Under the pieces are notes generated by a model. The model saw only the letters and a list, made by a program, of their open reading frames with translations. It was not told the origin of the DNA and did no database searches. A stretch of 64,000 bases of DNA from Pontibacter anaerobius (GTDB lineage: Bacteria; Bacteroidota; Bacteroidia; Cytophagales; Hymenobacteraceae): positions 62,001 to 126,000 of the forward strand of contig NZ_JAPFQO010000011.1 in assembly GCF_026241195.1 (NCBI RefSeq), given 5' to 3'. Of the stretch, positions 55,213 to 64,000 are shown one piece after another; position 1 is the stretch's first letter, and each line of letters starts with the position of its first letter. The position numbers and the translations under genes were made by a program.

Positions 55213-56994
55213 TTAACGAATCAGCGCATCTTTATAGGACTGCTTCTTGCGGTAAGCCTCAAATTCCATGTCGTTGATGGCTTTTTGCATAAAGCTATTG
55301 TCAGCGTTTACGGCGCGGCGCAAGCCCTGCTGCAGCTTTTCCTCGTCCCCGGTGCGGGCACCAAGTATGGCCAGGCTGTAGTAGGCCAGGGCATCGTCTG
55401 GCTTTTGCTCCAGCGCGTTCAGGTAAAACTCCTCAGCGCCTTCGTAGTTCTCCTTCAGCAGGTAGCTCAGGCCCAGGTTCATGTTGGTCTGGTAACTGTC
55501 GCCGGCATACTTCAGACTTTCGATAGCCTCATTGTATCTGCCGGTTTCAATCTCCAGTGCTGCCTTATCCGCGAAAATTGACTGCAGCAGCACTTCTTCT
55601 CCGCCTAAGCTAACGGCATAGTTATAGTTCTCCAACGCCTCTTCGTACTTACCCAATTGGTGATAGGCACTGGCGAGGCTGTAGTACACTTTAGCAGTTG
55701 GGTTGCGGTAGCCGGCAAACTTTAAGTTAGCAATTGCTTTCTCCAGCAAGGCTTTTTTAGCGGCAGGGCGATAGTCTTTGCGGGCCATCTCCTTATACAC
55801 CACGCCCAGGTTATAATAGGCTGGCCATTTATCGGTAGTTTTAACGGCAGCTTCATAGAGTTTGCGCTTCTCGGCCAAAAGTGGGGTGAGGGTGGCGGCA
55901 TGCTGCAATTCCTCCTCCGTCAGTTCATCGGCATCCACTTCCTCGTTGGCGATGCGCTGGGCCATAACGTACAGTTCATAGTCTGGGCGGCGGCTGCGGT
56001 TGTAGTTAAACTCTACCTGGGCGGCCTGCAGGCTTGGGTATACATACTTCTGCAAGTATGGAAATGCTTCTGCTTGCTGCAGCGCCTGCAGTTTCTCCTG
56101 TTCATTCTGCTCCCCCTGAAGTATAGCCAGCACCTCCTGCTTCTGTGCTTTAGGCAGGGCGGTAGCTTCCAGTTTCTGCTGCAGCAATTCCAGCATGTTC
56201 TCCTGCACTGCGGTTGCAATCTCAACTTTTTTGCCGCTGTAGTCCAGCGCCTTCATCTTCTGGCGGTAATGGTTTTCCAGTGTCTGCGCGCGCTTATGGG
56301 CCAGGTTGTTGTTTTTCTCGCCCGGGGCGCGCATGCCCGTTATTTTTATCTTTTGAGAAGGCACGTTATCCAGGGCATACTGCTCCAGTACCTGCAGCTT
56401 GCCGTCCGAAAGGTCATCCAGCTTCGACTGGTTCTGCTCGAAGTAGAATATAAGTTTGCCGGTGCTGTCAGCCTCTTCTATATACTTATCTGCTGTGTAA
56501 GAGAACTCGTTGTTTCGCACCAACAGCAGGGGCGTGGTGTTAAGGCCTGTGGTAACTTGTTTGGGGTCGGTATAAGCTATGTTGTTGTCTTCCTTGTCTA
56601 TGGCTCGCCCCTGCACCATCAGGCGGCCACTGGATTTTTCCGGAGCATAAGGGAAAGACAGCTCTTTTATGATGGTAGGCTTCTGGTCTTCGTAAAGGAA
56701 CTCCCCGAATTCAAAACTGTATGTGCCGATATTTTCGCGCTTCTCATTGCCGTACTCATAGTATACATCGAGTTTGTACACTTCTTTGTCCCGAATTAGT
56801 TTTTCCGGCACCTGCGCCTTCAGTTCAAAGTTTACGCGCTCCCCATTCGTTACCAGCGGGGCAGGCACCACAGTAACCTGCTGGTGCTTTTCGGCGGTTT
56901 TAACCATGCGCTGCAGGGTGCAGCCCGAGCCGCCAACGCCAAGAGAAACTGTAAGGAGAAGGAGTAGGGTTCTGTTTTTTTTGTACTGTTGCAT
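55213..56994 (-). CDS. TPR lipoprotein with OmpA-like middle region
   Basis: A 593-residue lipoprotein: signal peptide with lipobox-like GSGC near residue 25, a beta-rich region (about 30-175), and then LIFYFEQNQSKLDDLSDGKLQVLEQYAL, which has the cadence of an OmpA C-terminal peptidoglycan-binding domain (about 180-260, KRAQTLENHYR). Helical Gln-rich sequence follows (about 270-330). From about 395 to the end are at least four tetratricopeptide-like repeats (WPAYYNLGVVYKEMARKD, AKVYYSLASAYHQLGKYEEAL, QTNMNLGLSYLLKENYEGAEE). A scaffold of the envelope is plausible. It is a single gene. Confidence 0.7.
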   Translation of the reverse strand: MQQYKKNRTLLLLLTVSLGVGGSGCTLQRMVKTAEKHQQVTVVPAPLVTNGERVNFELKAQVPEKLIRDKEVYKLDVYYEYGNEKRENIGTYSFEFGEFLYEDQKPTIIKELSFPYAPEKSSGRLMVQGRAIDKEDNNIAYTDPKQVTTGLNTTPLLLVRNNEFSYTADKYIEEADSTGKLIFYFEQNQSKLDDLSDGKLQVLEQYALDNVPSQKIKITGMRAPGEKNNNLAHKRAQTLENHYRQKMKALDYSGKKVEIATAVQENMLELLQQKLEATALPKAQKQEVLAILQGEQNEQEKLQALQQAEAFPYLQKYVYPSLQAAQVEFNYNRSRRPDYELYVMAQRIANEEVDADELTEEELQHAATLTPLLAEKRKLYEAAVKTTDKWPAYYNLGVVYKEMARKDYRPAAKKALLEKAIANLKFAGYRNPTAKVYYSLASAYHQLGKYEEALENYNYAVSLGGEEVLLQSIFADKAALEIETGRYNEAIESLKYAGDSYQTNMNLGLSYLLKENYEGAEEFYLNALEQKPDDALAYYSLAILGARTGDEEKLQQGLRRAVNADNSFMQKAINDMEFEAYRKKQSYKDALIR

Positions 56995-57132
56995 GTCCTG
57001 TTTTTTTCAGATGCCGTAAAGGTAAGGTACACCACAAACTATGTTTTCACGTTTATTGTTATACTTCCCAGGCGTCATAAGATTTTGATGTTTGAGGAAC
57101 AAAGTATAATTTAGAATTTAAATCAGATGATC

Positions 57133-57351
57133 ATGAAACGGCTTCAGTACTTTATCGAATCACAGGCTTTTGGTGTGTGCACGATGCTAGGGGAGAAGCT
57201 GGGCTTTGCCTCCAGCAGCATCCGCCTCACGTTCATCTATGTCTCTTTCCTTACGATGGGCTCCCCTGTGCTCATTTACCTGATGCTGGCCTTCTGGATG
57301 AACGTAAGCAAGCACCTGCGCCGGGAACGCAGCACGGTTTGGGACCTATAG
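57133..57351 (+). CDS. PspC-domain protein
   Basis: The start at 57133 (MKRLQYFIESQAFGVCTMLG) gives 72 residues; ATG two codons upstream is possible. GVCTMLGEKLGFASSSIRLTFIYVSF and GSPVLIYLMLAFWMN are the core of the PspC stress-response domain, with one long membrane helix at the end. It may act as a phage-shock-like membrane regulator, but there is no PspA or PspB nearby. Its last six bases overlap the stop of the convergent glycosyltransferase gene. Confidence 0.85.
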   Translation: MKRLQYFIESQAFGVCTMLGEKLGFASSSIRLTFIYVSFLTMGSPVLIYLMLAFWMNVSKHLRRERSTVWDL

Positions 57352-58368
57352 CTCCTGCACCGTCCGTTTCTGCCGGATAAAATATTGCCACACGATACTG
57401 CCTTTGTAAACGCCCGTGATGTAAGGGAAATTGCCTTTGGGTTGCTGCTCTCTTCTGCGGCGGCGCCAGTAGGCACTGTTTCGGAGCAGATCTGCGTGGG
57501 CATCCAGCACGGCCCTGGCGTCTCTGTTCTGGCCTGCCAACACCATTCTTAAGGCAGCTACCCAATCCAGTAGTAGGCGCAGCGCCATTGAGGCCACTAA
57601 CTCGCGGGAAGGTGTATTCTTGTAAAGCAGCGCCAGTCCGTTACGAAAGTTCAAGTACGTTTTTCTTGGGTTTGACTTATGCAGTGTGCCGCCGCCCACA
57701 TGATATACGCGGCTGTGGCCATTGTACATTACCTTATAGCCTGTGTTCTTGGCGCGCCAGCAAAAGTCAATCTCCTCCATGTGGGCGAAGAAAGCAGGCT
57801 CCAGGCCACCAAGCTGCTGGTAAACATCGGCCCGCACAAACATACAGGCACCCGTAGCCCAGAAAACCTCCTGCACATCATCGTACTGTCCTTTGTCCTC
57901 CTCCAGCGTCTCGAACAGGCGGCCACGGCAAAAAGGATATGCCAGTACATCCAGCATACCTCCGCCTGCGCCGGCATACTCAAAAAAGCCGGGGTGCTGC
58001 TGCGCGAGGATCTTCGGTTGGCAAACCGCTATACTTTGGTCCTGCTCCATCAGCCCGATGATCGGCTCGGTCCAACCGGGCGGTACTTCCACATCGGAGT
58101 TTAGCAGCACGAAGTACTTGGCCTGCACCTGCTGCAGCGCTTTGTTGTAGCCTTCGCAAAATCCGAAATTCTCGGATAGCAGGATAAGGCGCACCTGCGG
58201 GAAGTGCTCCTGCAGAAAGGCAACAGAGCCATCGGTAGAGGCGTTGTCAGCCACAATTATCTCGGCATTGCCGCTATTAGCCACAACCGATGGCAGGAAC
58301 TGTTGTAAATGCTTCAGACCGTTCCAGTTAAGGATAACAACGGCCGTGTGGGCCGGGTTATAGTCCAA
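57346..58368 (-). CDS. Family 2 glycosyltransferase
   Basis: A 340-residue GT2 enzyme. It opens TAVVILNWNGLKHLQQFLPSV; the nucleotide-sugar site is IIVADNASTDGSVAF (about 37-51), the metal-binding DxD-type motif is LLNSDVEVPPGW (about 87-98), and EEIDFCWRAKNTGYK is in the acceptor region. A C-terminal helical segment (about 250-300) follows. It probably extends a surface polysaccharide or rhamnan-type chain. Its start overlaps the ybaB stop by 11 bases, so it is translated after YbaB from one transcript; the pairing has no obvious logic. Confidence 0.88.
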   Translation of the reverse strand: MDYNPAHTAVVILNWNGLKHLQQFLPSVVANSGNAEIIVADNASTDGSVAFLQEHFPQVRLILLSENFGFCEGYNKALQQVQAKYFVLLNSDVEVPPGWTEPIIGLMEQDQSIAVCQPKILAQQHPGFFEYAGAGGGMLDVLAYPFCRGRLFETLEEDKGQYDDVQEVFWATGACMFVRADVYQQLGGLEPAFFAHMEEIDFCWRAKNTGYKVMYNGHSRVYHVGGGTLHKSNPRKTYLNFRNGLALLYKNTPSRELVASMALRLLLDWVAALRMVLAGQNRDARAVLDAHADLLRNSAYWRRRRREQQPKGNFPYITGVYKGSIVWQYFIRQKRTVQEL

Positions 58369-58693
58369 AGCTGCCGAGGTCTAAGCCGGGTATGTTCGGG
58401 ATAAGGCCTTCGGTGTGCTTGCGCATTTCTTCCTGTGCCCGTTCGCCAGCGGTCAGCATGGCGTTGTTCACAGCTGCTACAACTAAATCATTAACCATTT
58501 CACGGTCATCCGCATTCAAGATCGACTCATCGATCTCTATTTTCAGGAGCTGGCGTTGGCCGTTAACCGTGGCCTTTACTAGTCCCGCACCCGACTCAGC
58601 GGTTACGGTTACGTCTTTCAGTTTCTCCTGTGCTTCCTTCATTTTGGCCTGAGCTTCCTTAATCTTGCCCATCATGCCCATCATATCAAACAT
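58358..58693 (-). CDS. ybaB: YbaB/EbfC-family nucleoid-associated protein
   Basis: A 111-residue DNA-binding protein beginning MFDMMGMMGKIKEAQAKMKEAQEKL, with the conserved core VKATVNGQRQLLKIEIDESIL and DDREMVNDLVVAAVNNAM. The length fits YbaB. It normally sits beside dnaX and recR, but here it is upstream of, and overlaps, a glycosyltransferase gene. It forms tweezer-shaped dimers that bind and loop DNA. The promoter side (58694-58815) carries one AAGTATA word. Confidence 0.92.
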   Translation of the reverse strand: MFDMMGMMGKIKEAQAKMKEAQEKLKDVTVTAESGAGLVKATVNGQRQLLKIEIDESILNADDREMVNDLVVAAVNNAMLTAGERAQEEMRKHTEGLIPNIPGLDLGSFGL

Positions 58694-58815
58694 AGTTTTC
58701 TCCTTTATAGGTGTGTGTACGAAGTATAACGTTCGGTTATCGGTTTATGCTTACAAATATAAGCACTCTTTTTTAAGCGGTTTATACTTTAGCGGAATGG
58801 CTGAAAAGAGGAATG

Positions 58816-60744
58816 CTAGCGCAGAAGCGTAATGGTGCCGGTTCTCTTTTTAGTAGTGCCGAAACTGGTCTGGAAGGAGATTGTGTAAGCGTAGGCTCCT
58901 GCAGGCGCTTCGCGGCCGTTGTCCGTTCCGTCCCAGGCGGCGTCAGCCTCAGTGCCTTCATAAACAACGCTGCCGGAGCGGTTAAACACGCGCAACGTAT
59001 AGCCGCTGAAGAACTTGCCCTGTATCTCGAAGACGTCATTCAGACCGTCCCCGTTCGGTGTAAAGGCACTCGGGATATACACCAGCGCGTCTTGCTCTAT
59101 CTCCACCATATTAGAGAACGAAACACCGGTGCCATTCTGAGACATTGCCTTGATGCGGTAGCGCAACACAGGAAGGTCGTTGCTCAGGGTTTGATCTGTG
59201 AAGGTGCGGCCGGTGGCGGGGTAGCTGGTAACAAGGGTACCGTTCTCGTCCAGCAGCTCTACACTATACTGTCCCACACCATCCGGAAAACCGGTGAATG
59301 CCGACCAGCTGAGGTTTATGCTTCCGTCTGTCTGCCGTTCGGCCTCAAGTATAATAGGGCAGGTGATGTTGCTGGCAGGCGATGTGTTGCCGCAAACGTT
59401 TGTGAAGGTGCTGCGGTAGCAAACAGGCTGTCCGTTTATACTTTCATCCAATATATTTGTCTGCTGTGTCTGCGCCAACTGCTGGTAGGGGCCACCCTTT
59501 ATACTTTTCTCGATGGTTGCTACGCTTACTGTTTCGCCCTCGGGCAGCTGCAGCGTAAGTTCCACCTGGTTGCTCAGGTTAAAGCTGGATAGTAAGTATG
59601 GCGCGGCAGGTACGGCAGTGGAAGTTACCTCAGCATCACGCGTGGCGGATACAGAAGTATAGCGGTCGCCCTGCGGATCGTTGCCTGTGCCCACTACGTA
59701 ATAGCTGTAGGTCTGGCCGCAGGTAACTTCATTGTCGGTGAATGCGGAGGTGGTGCCGGGCAAGGTTTGAAGCAGGGTGCCGTTGCGGTATACCTCAAAG
59801 GCGCTGAAGTCTGGTGAATATTCCCAATTAAGCTGCGCCTGCTCTTCGTCCGTCTGCGCATTCAGCGAAATACCACTAATAACATTCGAGTTGATTGAAA
59901 CCTCTCCGCAGGCATCCACTGGGCGAGCTAGGTACCAGGTACCATCTACAGTGTTCACATCTCTGATGGTTTGAGTAAGTGTAGCACCAGTAACATCCTG
60001 TACAACACCAATCTCAATGTATGGCTGCCTGAAATCGCCAGTGTACTGCTCTATGGTATAAGCGTAACCGGGCACCAGCCCCGACAACTCCAGTTGTATG
60101 CTTCCATTTTCTGCCTGTTCCAGCACGGTCAGTTTCTCTATCTGTGTTGGGTTTTCTCTGTCCAGCACAGGAAGTGTGGAGACGCTTTGCGAACTTATGC
60201 CCTGGCAGGTGGCGCCATTGTAGCTGCCGGTAAGTGTTACGGTGAAACTCCCCTGAGAACTATAAGTATGGGTGATGGTGCTGCTGCCGTCGGTCTGCTG
60301 TGTTGTTCCGTCTCCAAAATCGAAAGTATAAACATCATACTCCGGGTTGGTGATGGTGAAGGAAACAGCACCACTGGCACAGCTTTGGGTGGTAAAAACG
60401 GGCTCGGGTGCTGCTTTTACCTCGAAAACTCTTGAAACGGTGTCAGTAGAGGTGCTGCCATAATTGGCTATCTGCAAGACTTTATACCTGCCGGGTGCTG
60501 TGTAAGTATGTTTCTTGTTTGTGGATGAGGGAGTGGGAATGGGCGACTCTCCTTTGTAATCAAACACATAGTACTCCTTATCGTCATCAACCTTGTCATA
60601 GCAATCCTTAAAGGTTACTTCCTGGCCCACGCAAAGCACTTCTGTTTCCTCGCCGGCTGCGTTTAGCGCTGCTATGCACTTTTCATCCTGCGCCCAGCAA
60701 GCGGTGGCTAAAAGTATAAACCATATGGTAAGCAGGTATCTCAA
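58816..60744 (-). CDS. PKD-domain surface protein with T9SS type B sorting domain
   Basis: A 642-residue exported protein: signal peptide about 1-18 (ending CWAQ). A PKD-like domain (about 100-185, TFDFGDGTTQQTDGSS then ITHTYSSQGSFTVTL) is followed by fibronectin-like beta domains (about 190-540). At the end is the gliding-motility-associated type B C-terminal domain: YIPSAFTPNGDGLNDVFEI near residue 553, then LRVFNRSGSVVYEG and GTDNGREAPAGAYAYTI. This identifies cargo of the type IX secretion system, so it is cell-surface or secreted. Adhesin-like function is a guess. Confidence 0.9.
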   Translation of the reverse strand: MRYLLTIWFILLATACWAQDEKCIAALNAAGEETEVLCVGQEVTFKDCYDKVDDDKEYYVFDYKGESPIPTPSSTNKKHTYTAPGRYKVLQIANYGSTSTDTVSRVFEVKAAPEPVFTTQSCASGAVSFTITNPEYDVYTFDFGDGTTQQTDGSSTITHTYSSQGSFTVTLTGSYNGATCQGISSQSVSTLPVLDRENPTQIEKLTVLEQAENGSIQLELSGLVPGYAYTIEQYTGDFRQPYIEIGVVQDVTGATLTQTIRDVNTVDGTWYLARPVDACGEVSINSNVISGISLNAQTDEEQAQLNWEYSPDFSAFEVYRNGTLLQTLPGTTSAFTDNEVTCGQTYSYYVVGTGNDPQGDRYTSVSATRDAEVTSTAVPAAPYLLSSFNLSNQVELTLQLPEGETVSVATIEKSIKGGPYQQLAQTQQTNILDESINGQPVCYRSTFTNVCGNTSPASNITCPIILEAERQTDGSINLSWSAFTGFPDGVGQYSVELLDENGTLVTSYPATGRTFTDQTLSNDLPVLRYRIKAMSQNGTGVSFSNMVEIEQDALVYIPSAFTPNGDGLNDVFEIQGKFFSGYTLRVFNRSGSVVYEGTEADAAWDGTDNGREAPAGAYAYTISFQTSFGTTKKRTGTITLLR

Positions 60745-60815
60745 ACTCTCTTTTGTATTGGCTTTACGATTAAATTAATAAAAGTACGGCACAAAAGTTT
60801 AGCGGCCAGCAAAAG

Positions 60816-60851
60816 AAAAGCCTCTGCCACAACCATGGCAGAGGCTTTTTA
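60816..60851. terminator. bidirectional intrinsic terminator
   Basis: AAAAGCCTCTGCCA pairs with TGGCAGAGGCTTTT around CAACCA. It lies after the hutH stop (60869) on the minus strand, and the T-run is followed directly by TATACTTT. Confidence 0.85.
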
Positions 60852-60868
60852 TACTTTAAAAGTATGAT

Positions 60869-62359
60869 TTACAAAGTATAAAGCCTGAGGAAGCTAATGC
60901 TTTGCTTGATGTCGTGGTGCAGCACACGGTCTGTGGAGACGAACGGCACCTGTTCCCGGTATACCTTTACCAGTTGCTCCAGCGGCTCCGAGGTCTGCAG
61001 TGGCCTGCGGAAGTCCATGGCCTGAGCGGCATTCATTAGTTCGATGGCCAATACACGCTCCGTGTTGTGCACCACCTGGTAAGCCTTGGTAGCGGCATTG
61101 GCACCCATACTCACGTGGTCTTCCTGGTTATGGGAGGATGGTATGGTATCCACAGAGGCCGGTGTACAAAGCTGCTTGCTCTGGCTCACGATGGAGGCTG
61201 CCGTGTACTGGCTGATCATAAAGCCGGAATTGAGCCCCGGCTCCGCCACCAGGAAAGCCGGCAGGCCGCGCTGTCCGGATATTAATTGGTAAGTTCTGCG
61301 CTCTGATATACTGCCTAGCTCGGCCACGGCTATTGCCATAAAGTCGAGCGCCAGCGCCAGTGGCTGACCGTGGAAGTTGCCCCCGGATATGATCTCGTCC
61401 TCCTCCGGGAAAATGTTTGGATTGTCGGTTACGGCATTAATCTCTGTCAGGAAAACCTGCTCCACGTAGTTCAGAGCGTCTTTAGAAGCACCGTGTACCT
61501 GCGGAATGCAACGGAAGGAGTAGGGGTCCTGCACATGCTGCTTCTCCTGCTCAATCAGCTGGCTTCCTGCCAGCAGGTTTCTCATTACTTCTGCGGTTTG
61601 CAGCTGCCCCTGGTGCGGCCTTACCTGGTGGATAAGCTGGTTAAATGGCTCTATGCGTCCGTCATAAGCATCCAGCGACAAAGCACTAACCAAATCGGCT
61701 TGTTTTGACAGTCGTTTGGCCATCAATAGGTTATGTACACCGTAGGCGCTCATAAACTGGGTGCCGTTCAGGAGGGCAAGACCTTCCTTCGCCTTCAGGG
61801 CAATTGGTTCCCAGCTGAACATTTCCAGCACATGGCGGCTCTCCAGCTTCATTCCCTGGAAGTATACCTCGCCCAAACCGATGAGCGGCAGACACAGGTG
61901 CGCCAGCGGAGCCAGGTCGCCGCTCGCCCCTAATGAGCCTTGCTGGTACACCACCGGGTACACATCGCGGTTATAGAAGTCGATCAGGCGCTTTACTGTC
62001 TGCAGTTGCACACCGCTATGCCCATAGGCCAGCGACTGGATCTTGAGCAGCAACATGAGTTTCACCACCTCTTGCGGCACCTCGTCGCCGGTTCCGCAGG
62101 CATGCGACATCATCAGGTTGCGTTGTAGTTGCTCCAGGTCCTCAGGGGAGATTTTCTTGTCGTAGAGTGAGCCGAAGCCGGTATTTATCCCGTAAATGCT
62201 GCGGTGTGTTCCTGTAATTTTCTGCTGCAGATACTCGTGGCAACGCACAATGCGCTCCTCCGCCTGTTCCGACAGTGCCAAAGTATAATTCTCATTTAGG
62301 ATCGTGCCGATAAGCTCCAGCGTCAGGTGCTGGCTGGAGATGTGGTGTACCTGGGCCAT
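60869..62359 (-). CDS. hutH: Histidine ammonia-lyase
   Basis: A 496-residue enzyme that deaminates histidine to urocanate. The MIO prosthetic group forms from Ala145-Ser146-Gly147 in GSLGASGDLAPLAH, and YGINTGFG (56-63) supplies the catalytic Tyr. LLNGTQFMSAYGVHNLLM and the QNPYSxRC-like QDPYSFRCIPQVHGA are also present. The length is typical. hutU, hutI and hutG are absent. The gene starts six bases after the hisS stop, so the two are co-transcribed, joining an enzyme that charges tRNA with histidine and one that destroys it. Confidence 0.95.
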   Translation of the reverse strand: MAQVHHISSQHLTLELIGTILNENYTLALSEQAEERIVRCHEYLQQKITGTHRSIYGINTGFGSLYDKKISPEDLEQLQRNLMMSHACGTGDEVPQEVVKLMLLLKIQSLAYGHSGVQLQTVKRLIDFYNRDVYPVVYQQGSLGASGDLAPLAHLCLPLIGLGEVYFQGMKLESRHVLEMFSWEPIALKAKEGLALLNGTQFMSAYGVHNLLMAKRLSKQADLVSALSLDAYDGRIEPFNQLIHQVRPHQGQLQTAEVMRNLLAGSQLIEQEKQHVQDPYSFRCIPQVHGASKDALNYVEQVFLTEINAVTDNPNIFPEEDEIISGGNFHGQPLALALDFMAIAVAELGSISERRTYQLISGQRGLPAFLVAEPGLNSGFMISQYTAASIVSQSKQLCTPASVDTIPSSHNQEDHVSMGANAATKAYQVVHNTERVLAIELMNAAQAMDFRRPLQTSEPLEQLVKVYREQVPFVSTDRVLHHDIKQSISFLRLYTL

Positions 62360-62364
62360 TTACG

Positions 62365-63759
62365 TTATTTCAGTTGCGTGATGATTTCCTCTATTGTCAG
62401 GTCATGCTGCTCTCCGCGTTTCATGTCACGCAGTTTCAGCTTCCCGGATGCCATTTCCTCAGAGCCGATCAGGATCACATATGGGATGTTCTTTTGATCG
62501 GCATAGCCCATCTGCTTCTTCAGCTTGGCTGCCTCCGGGTACAATTCAGCACTAATACCGGCATCGCGCAGTTGCTGCAGCACTGGTAAGGCATACATCT
62601 CGGAGTCCTTATCGAACTGCACAATAAGGGCAGTAGTACTCTGCTGGCTGCTCTCCGGGAACAGTTGCAGCTCTTCCAGTACATCGTAAATCCGATCGAC
62701 CCCGAATGAGAAGCCTACACCCGAAACGCCCGGCAACCCGAACATGCCTGTCAGGTTATCATACCGGCCTCCGCCACTGATGCTGCCCATACTTACATTA
62801 TTCACCTTCACCTCGAAAATGCAGCCGGTGTAGTAGGAGAGGCCACGGGCCAGGGTCACGTCCAGCATCAGGCGCGGCTCCCCGGATGGGTTCTCGGCCG
62901 TTAGCGCCTTGCTTTGCAGCCCTTGCAGGTATGCCCATACTTCACGAAGGTCGTTCAGGCCGCGCTCGCCCTCTGCTGTGTTGCCAAGTATACTTTGGAG
63001 TTGCGCCAGTTTCTCTTCGTTGCTGCCGTTCAGGTCATAGAGCGGCTCTAACTTGTTAACAGCATCTACTGTTATCCCACGCTCCAGCAGCTCCTTGCGT
63101 ACGCCCTCTTGGCCTATTTTGTCCAGCTTGTCGATGGCTACGCAGATGTCGCCTTCGCGCCCTTTTTCGTCAATGGCCTCAGCAATCCCTGCCAGCACGC
63201 CACGGTGGTTTATTTTGATGGTGAAGTCAGTTAACCCTAGATCAGTCAGAGCCCCGTTGATCATCTGCACGATCTCAGCCTCGCACAGCAGCGAGTTGGT
63301 GCCCACCACGTCGGCATCGCACTGGTAAAACTCGCGGTAGCGGCCTTTCTGCGGACGGTCGGCCCGCCAAACAGGCTGAATCTGGTACCGCTTGAACGGG
63401 AAGGTAATCTCGTTGCGGTTCATCACCACAAACCGGGCAAAGGGCACAGTCAGGTCGTAGCGCAGTGCTTTCTCTGAGATCTTTCGGGTCAGATGCTTGT
63501 AGCCCTGCTCCACATCCTCTGGCTTAGTCTTAGCCAGGAAATCCCCTGAGTTAAGGATCTTGAAGATCAGCTGGTCGCCCTCATCGCCATACTTGCCAGT
63601 CAGCACCGACAGTTGCTCCATGGCAGGAGTTTCGAGGGGCAGGTAGCCAAACTTCTCGAAGGTGCGGCGGATGATGCCAAAAATATAGTTCCGTTTGGCC
63701 ACGACAGCCGGGCCAAAATCTCTTGTTCCTTTCGGTATAGATGGTTTCTCTTTGCTCAT
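62365..63759 (-). CDS. hisS: Histidine-tRNA ligase
   Basis: A 464-residue class II synthetase. Motif 1 is near FGYLPLETPAMEQLSVLTGK, motif 2 is RYREFYQCDADVVG (about 139-152), the histidine-specific loop has GLSYYTGCIFEV, and motif 3 is GFSFGVDRIYDVL. The anticodon-binding domain is the C-terminal 95 residues. The length is slightly longer than typical bacterial HisRS (about 420). It is followed immediately by hutH in the same direction, a rare arrangement. The N-terminal start MSKEKPSIPKGTRDF fits the family. Confidence 0.96.
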   Translation of the reverse strand: MSKEKPSIPKGTRDFGPAVVAKRNYIFGIIRRTFEKFGYLPLETPAMEQLSVLTGKYGDEGDQLIFKILNSGDFLAKTKPEDVEQGYKHLTRKISEKALRYDLTVPFARFVVMNRNEITFPFKRYQIQPVWRADRPQKGRYREFYQCDADVVGTNSLLCEAEIVQMINGALTDLGLTDFTIKINHRGVLAGIAEAIDEKGREGDICVAIDKLDKIGQEGVRKELLERGITVDAVNKLEPLYDLNGSNEEKLAQLQSILGNTAEGERGLNDLREVWAYLQGLQSKALTAENPSGEPRLMLDVTLARGLSYYTGCIFEVKVNNVSMGSISGGGRYDNLTGMFGLPGVSGVGFSFGVDRIYDVLEELQLFPESSQQSTTALIVQFDKDSEMYALPVLQQLRDAGISAELYPEAAKLKKQMGYADQKNIPYVILIGSEEMASGKLKLRDMKRGEQHDLTIEEIITQLK

Positions 63760-63851
63760 GCTTTTGCAGGTTTGCCGGCGAAGTTACTAAAAGTGGAGCA
63801 AAGGTGGGAGGGGAGATACAGTTTGAGGTGAAAGAGATGGCTCAGAAGTAA

Positions 63852-64000
63852 TTAAAAAGCGTGCTTGTCGCCCCTTATCACGTTGTAAACAGTGTAGAAG
63901 ATTATCTTCAGGTCCAGGAAGAAAGACCAGTTCTCAAGGTAAAAGATATCAAGCTTTACACGCCCACGGATCTGATAGTTCTCAGTTGTGTCTCCTCGGT
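63852..64000 (-). CDS. Polyprenyl glycosylphosphotransferase, C-terminal end (partial)
   Basis: Only the last 48 codons lie in the window; the rest runs off the right edge. The reading ends with RVKLDIFYLENWSFFLDLK then IIFYTVYNVIRGDKHAF, the characteristic end of undecaprenyl-phosphate sugar phosphotransferases (WcaJ/EpsL type), which start exopolysaccharide repeat units by moving a sugar-1-phosphate to the lipid carrier. The VKLD...Y.ENWS..LD core is the family signature. It is on the same strand as hisS and about 90 bases downstream of the divergent start region. Confidence 0.8.
   Translation of the reverse strand, partial: RGDTTENYQIRGRVKLDIFYLENWSFFLDLKIIFYTVYNVIRGDKHAF

Overview
The window looks like a chromosomal segment of a Bacteroidota member of the order Cytophagales, most like Hymenobacteraceae (Pontibacter-type). 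The evidence is a T9SS type B C-terminal sorting domain, DUF4199 and DUF2027-Smr proteins, many short lipoproteins with LxxC lipoboxes, LytS/LytTR regulators, rare Shine-Dalgarno sequences and a TAnnTTTG-like promoter. The genus is an inference from gene style; there is no rRNA or tRNA here to test it.

Layout. 0-12 kb: envelope and stress genes (two 50-residue membrane proteins, an outer-membrane-type protein, an ABC-F ATPase, two tandem DUF4199 proteins, an L,D-transpeptidase, an M48 protease, a lipid kinase, a phosphoesterase, a Lon-N protein, MtgA). 12-26 kb: a Gre factor, a GH13 trehalose synthase-like enzyme, an App1-type phosphatase, M48 and M16 proteases, topoisomerase IB, an AlkA-like glycosylase and threonine aldolase. 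26-38 kb is the accessory part: a DUF559 nuclease gene inside facing palindromic repeats, a solitary type IIG restriction-methylation enzyme, a GDCCVxC/MerC/HTH metal cluster, a paralogous pair of small unknown proteins and a long repeat field with a 15-copy hexamer array. 38-50 kb: two related lipoproteins, heme A synthase, a creatininase-family enzyme, a cold-shock protein, DapA, a LytS/LytT pair divergent from an ABC exporter, and LigA. 50-64 kb: repeats, RNase P RNA (minus strand), a DUF2027-Smr protein, PDH E1 beta, a TPR lipoprotein, a glycosyltransferase, YbaB, a T9SS cargo protein, hutH-hisS, and the C-terminal end of a polyprenyl glycosylphosphotransferase.

The strongest unexplained signal is a short iterated word, AGTATA (usually inside AAGTATAA, or TTATACTT on the other strand). 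It is scattered through genes and spacers far above chance. It dictates codon choice in the type IIG gene, where all seven Ser-Ile dipeptides are AGT ATA, and it forms a pure 15-copy tandem array at 37281-37370. A second layer consists of modular palindromic intergenic repeats. Four large composite copies occur in the window, and single modules surround the DUF559 nuclease gene. The type IIG gene also has an AT-rich segment exactly over its probable target-recognition domain, which suggests a specificity swap.

Limits: all calls were made by reading the sequence and its translations. No database search, alignment or statistical test was run, and counts are hand counts.
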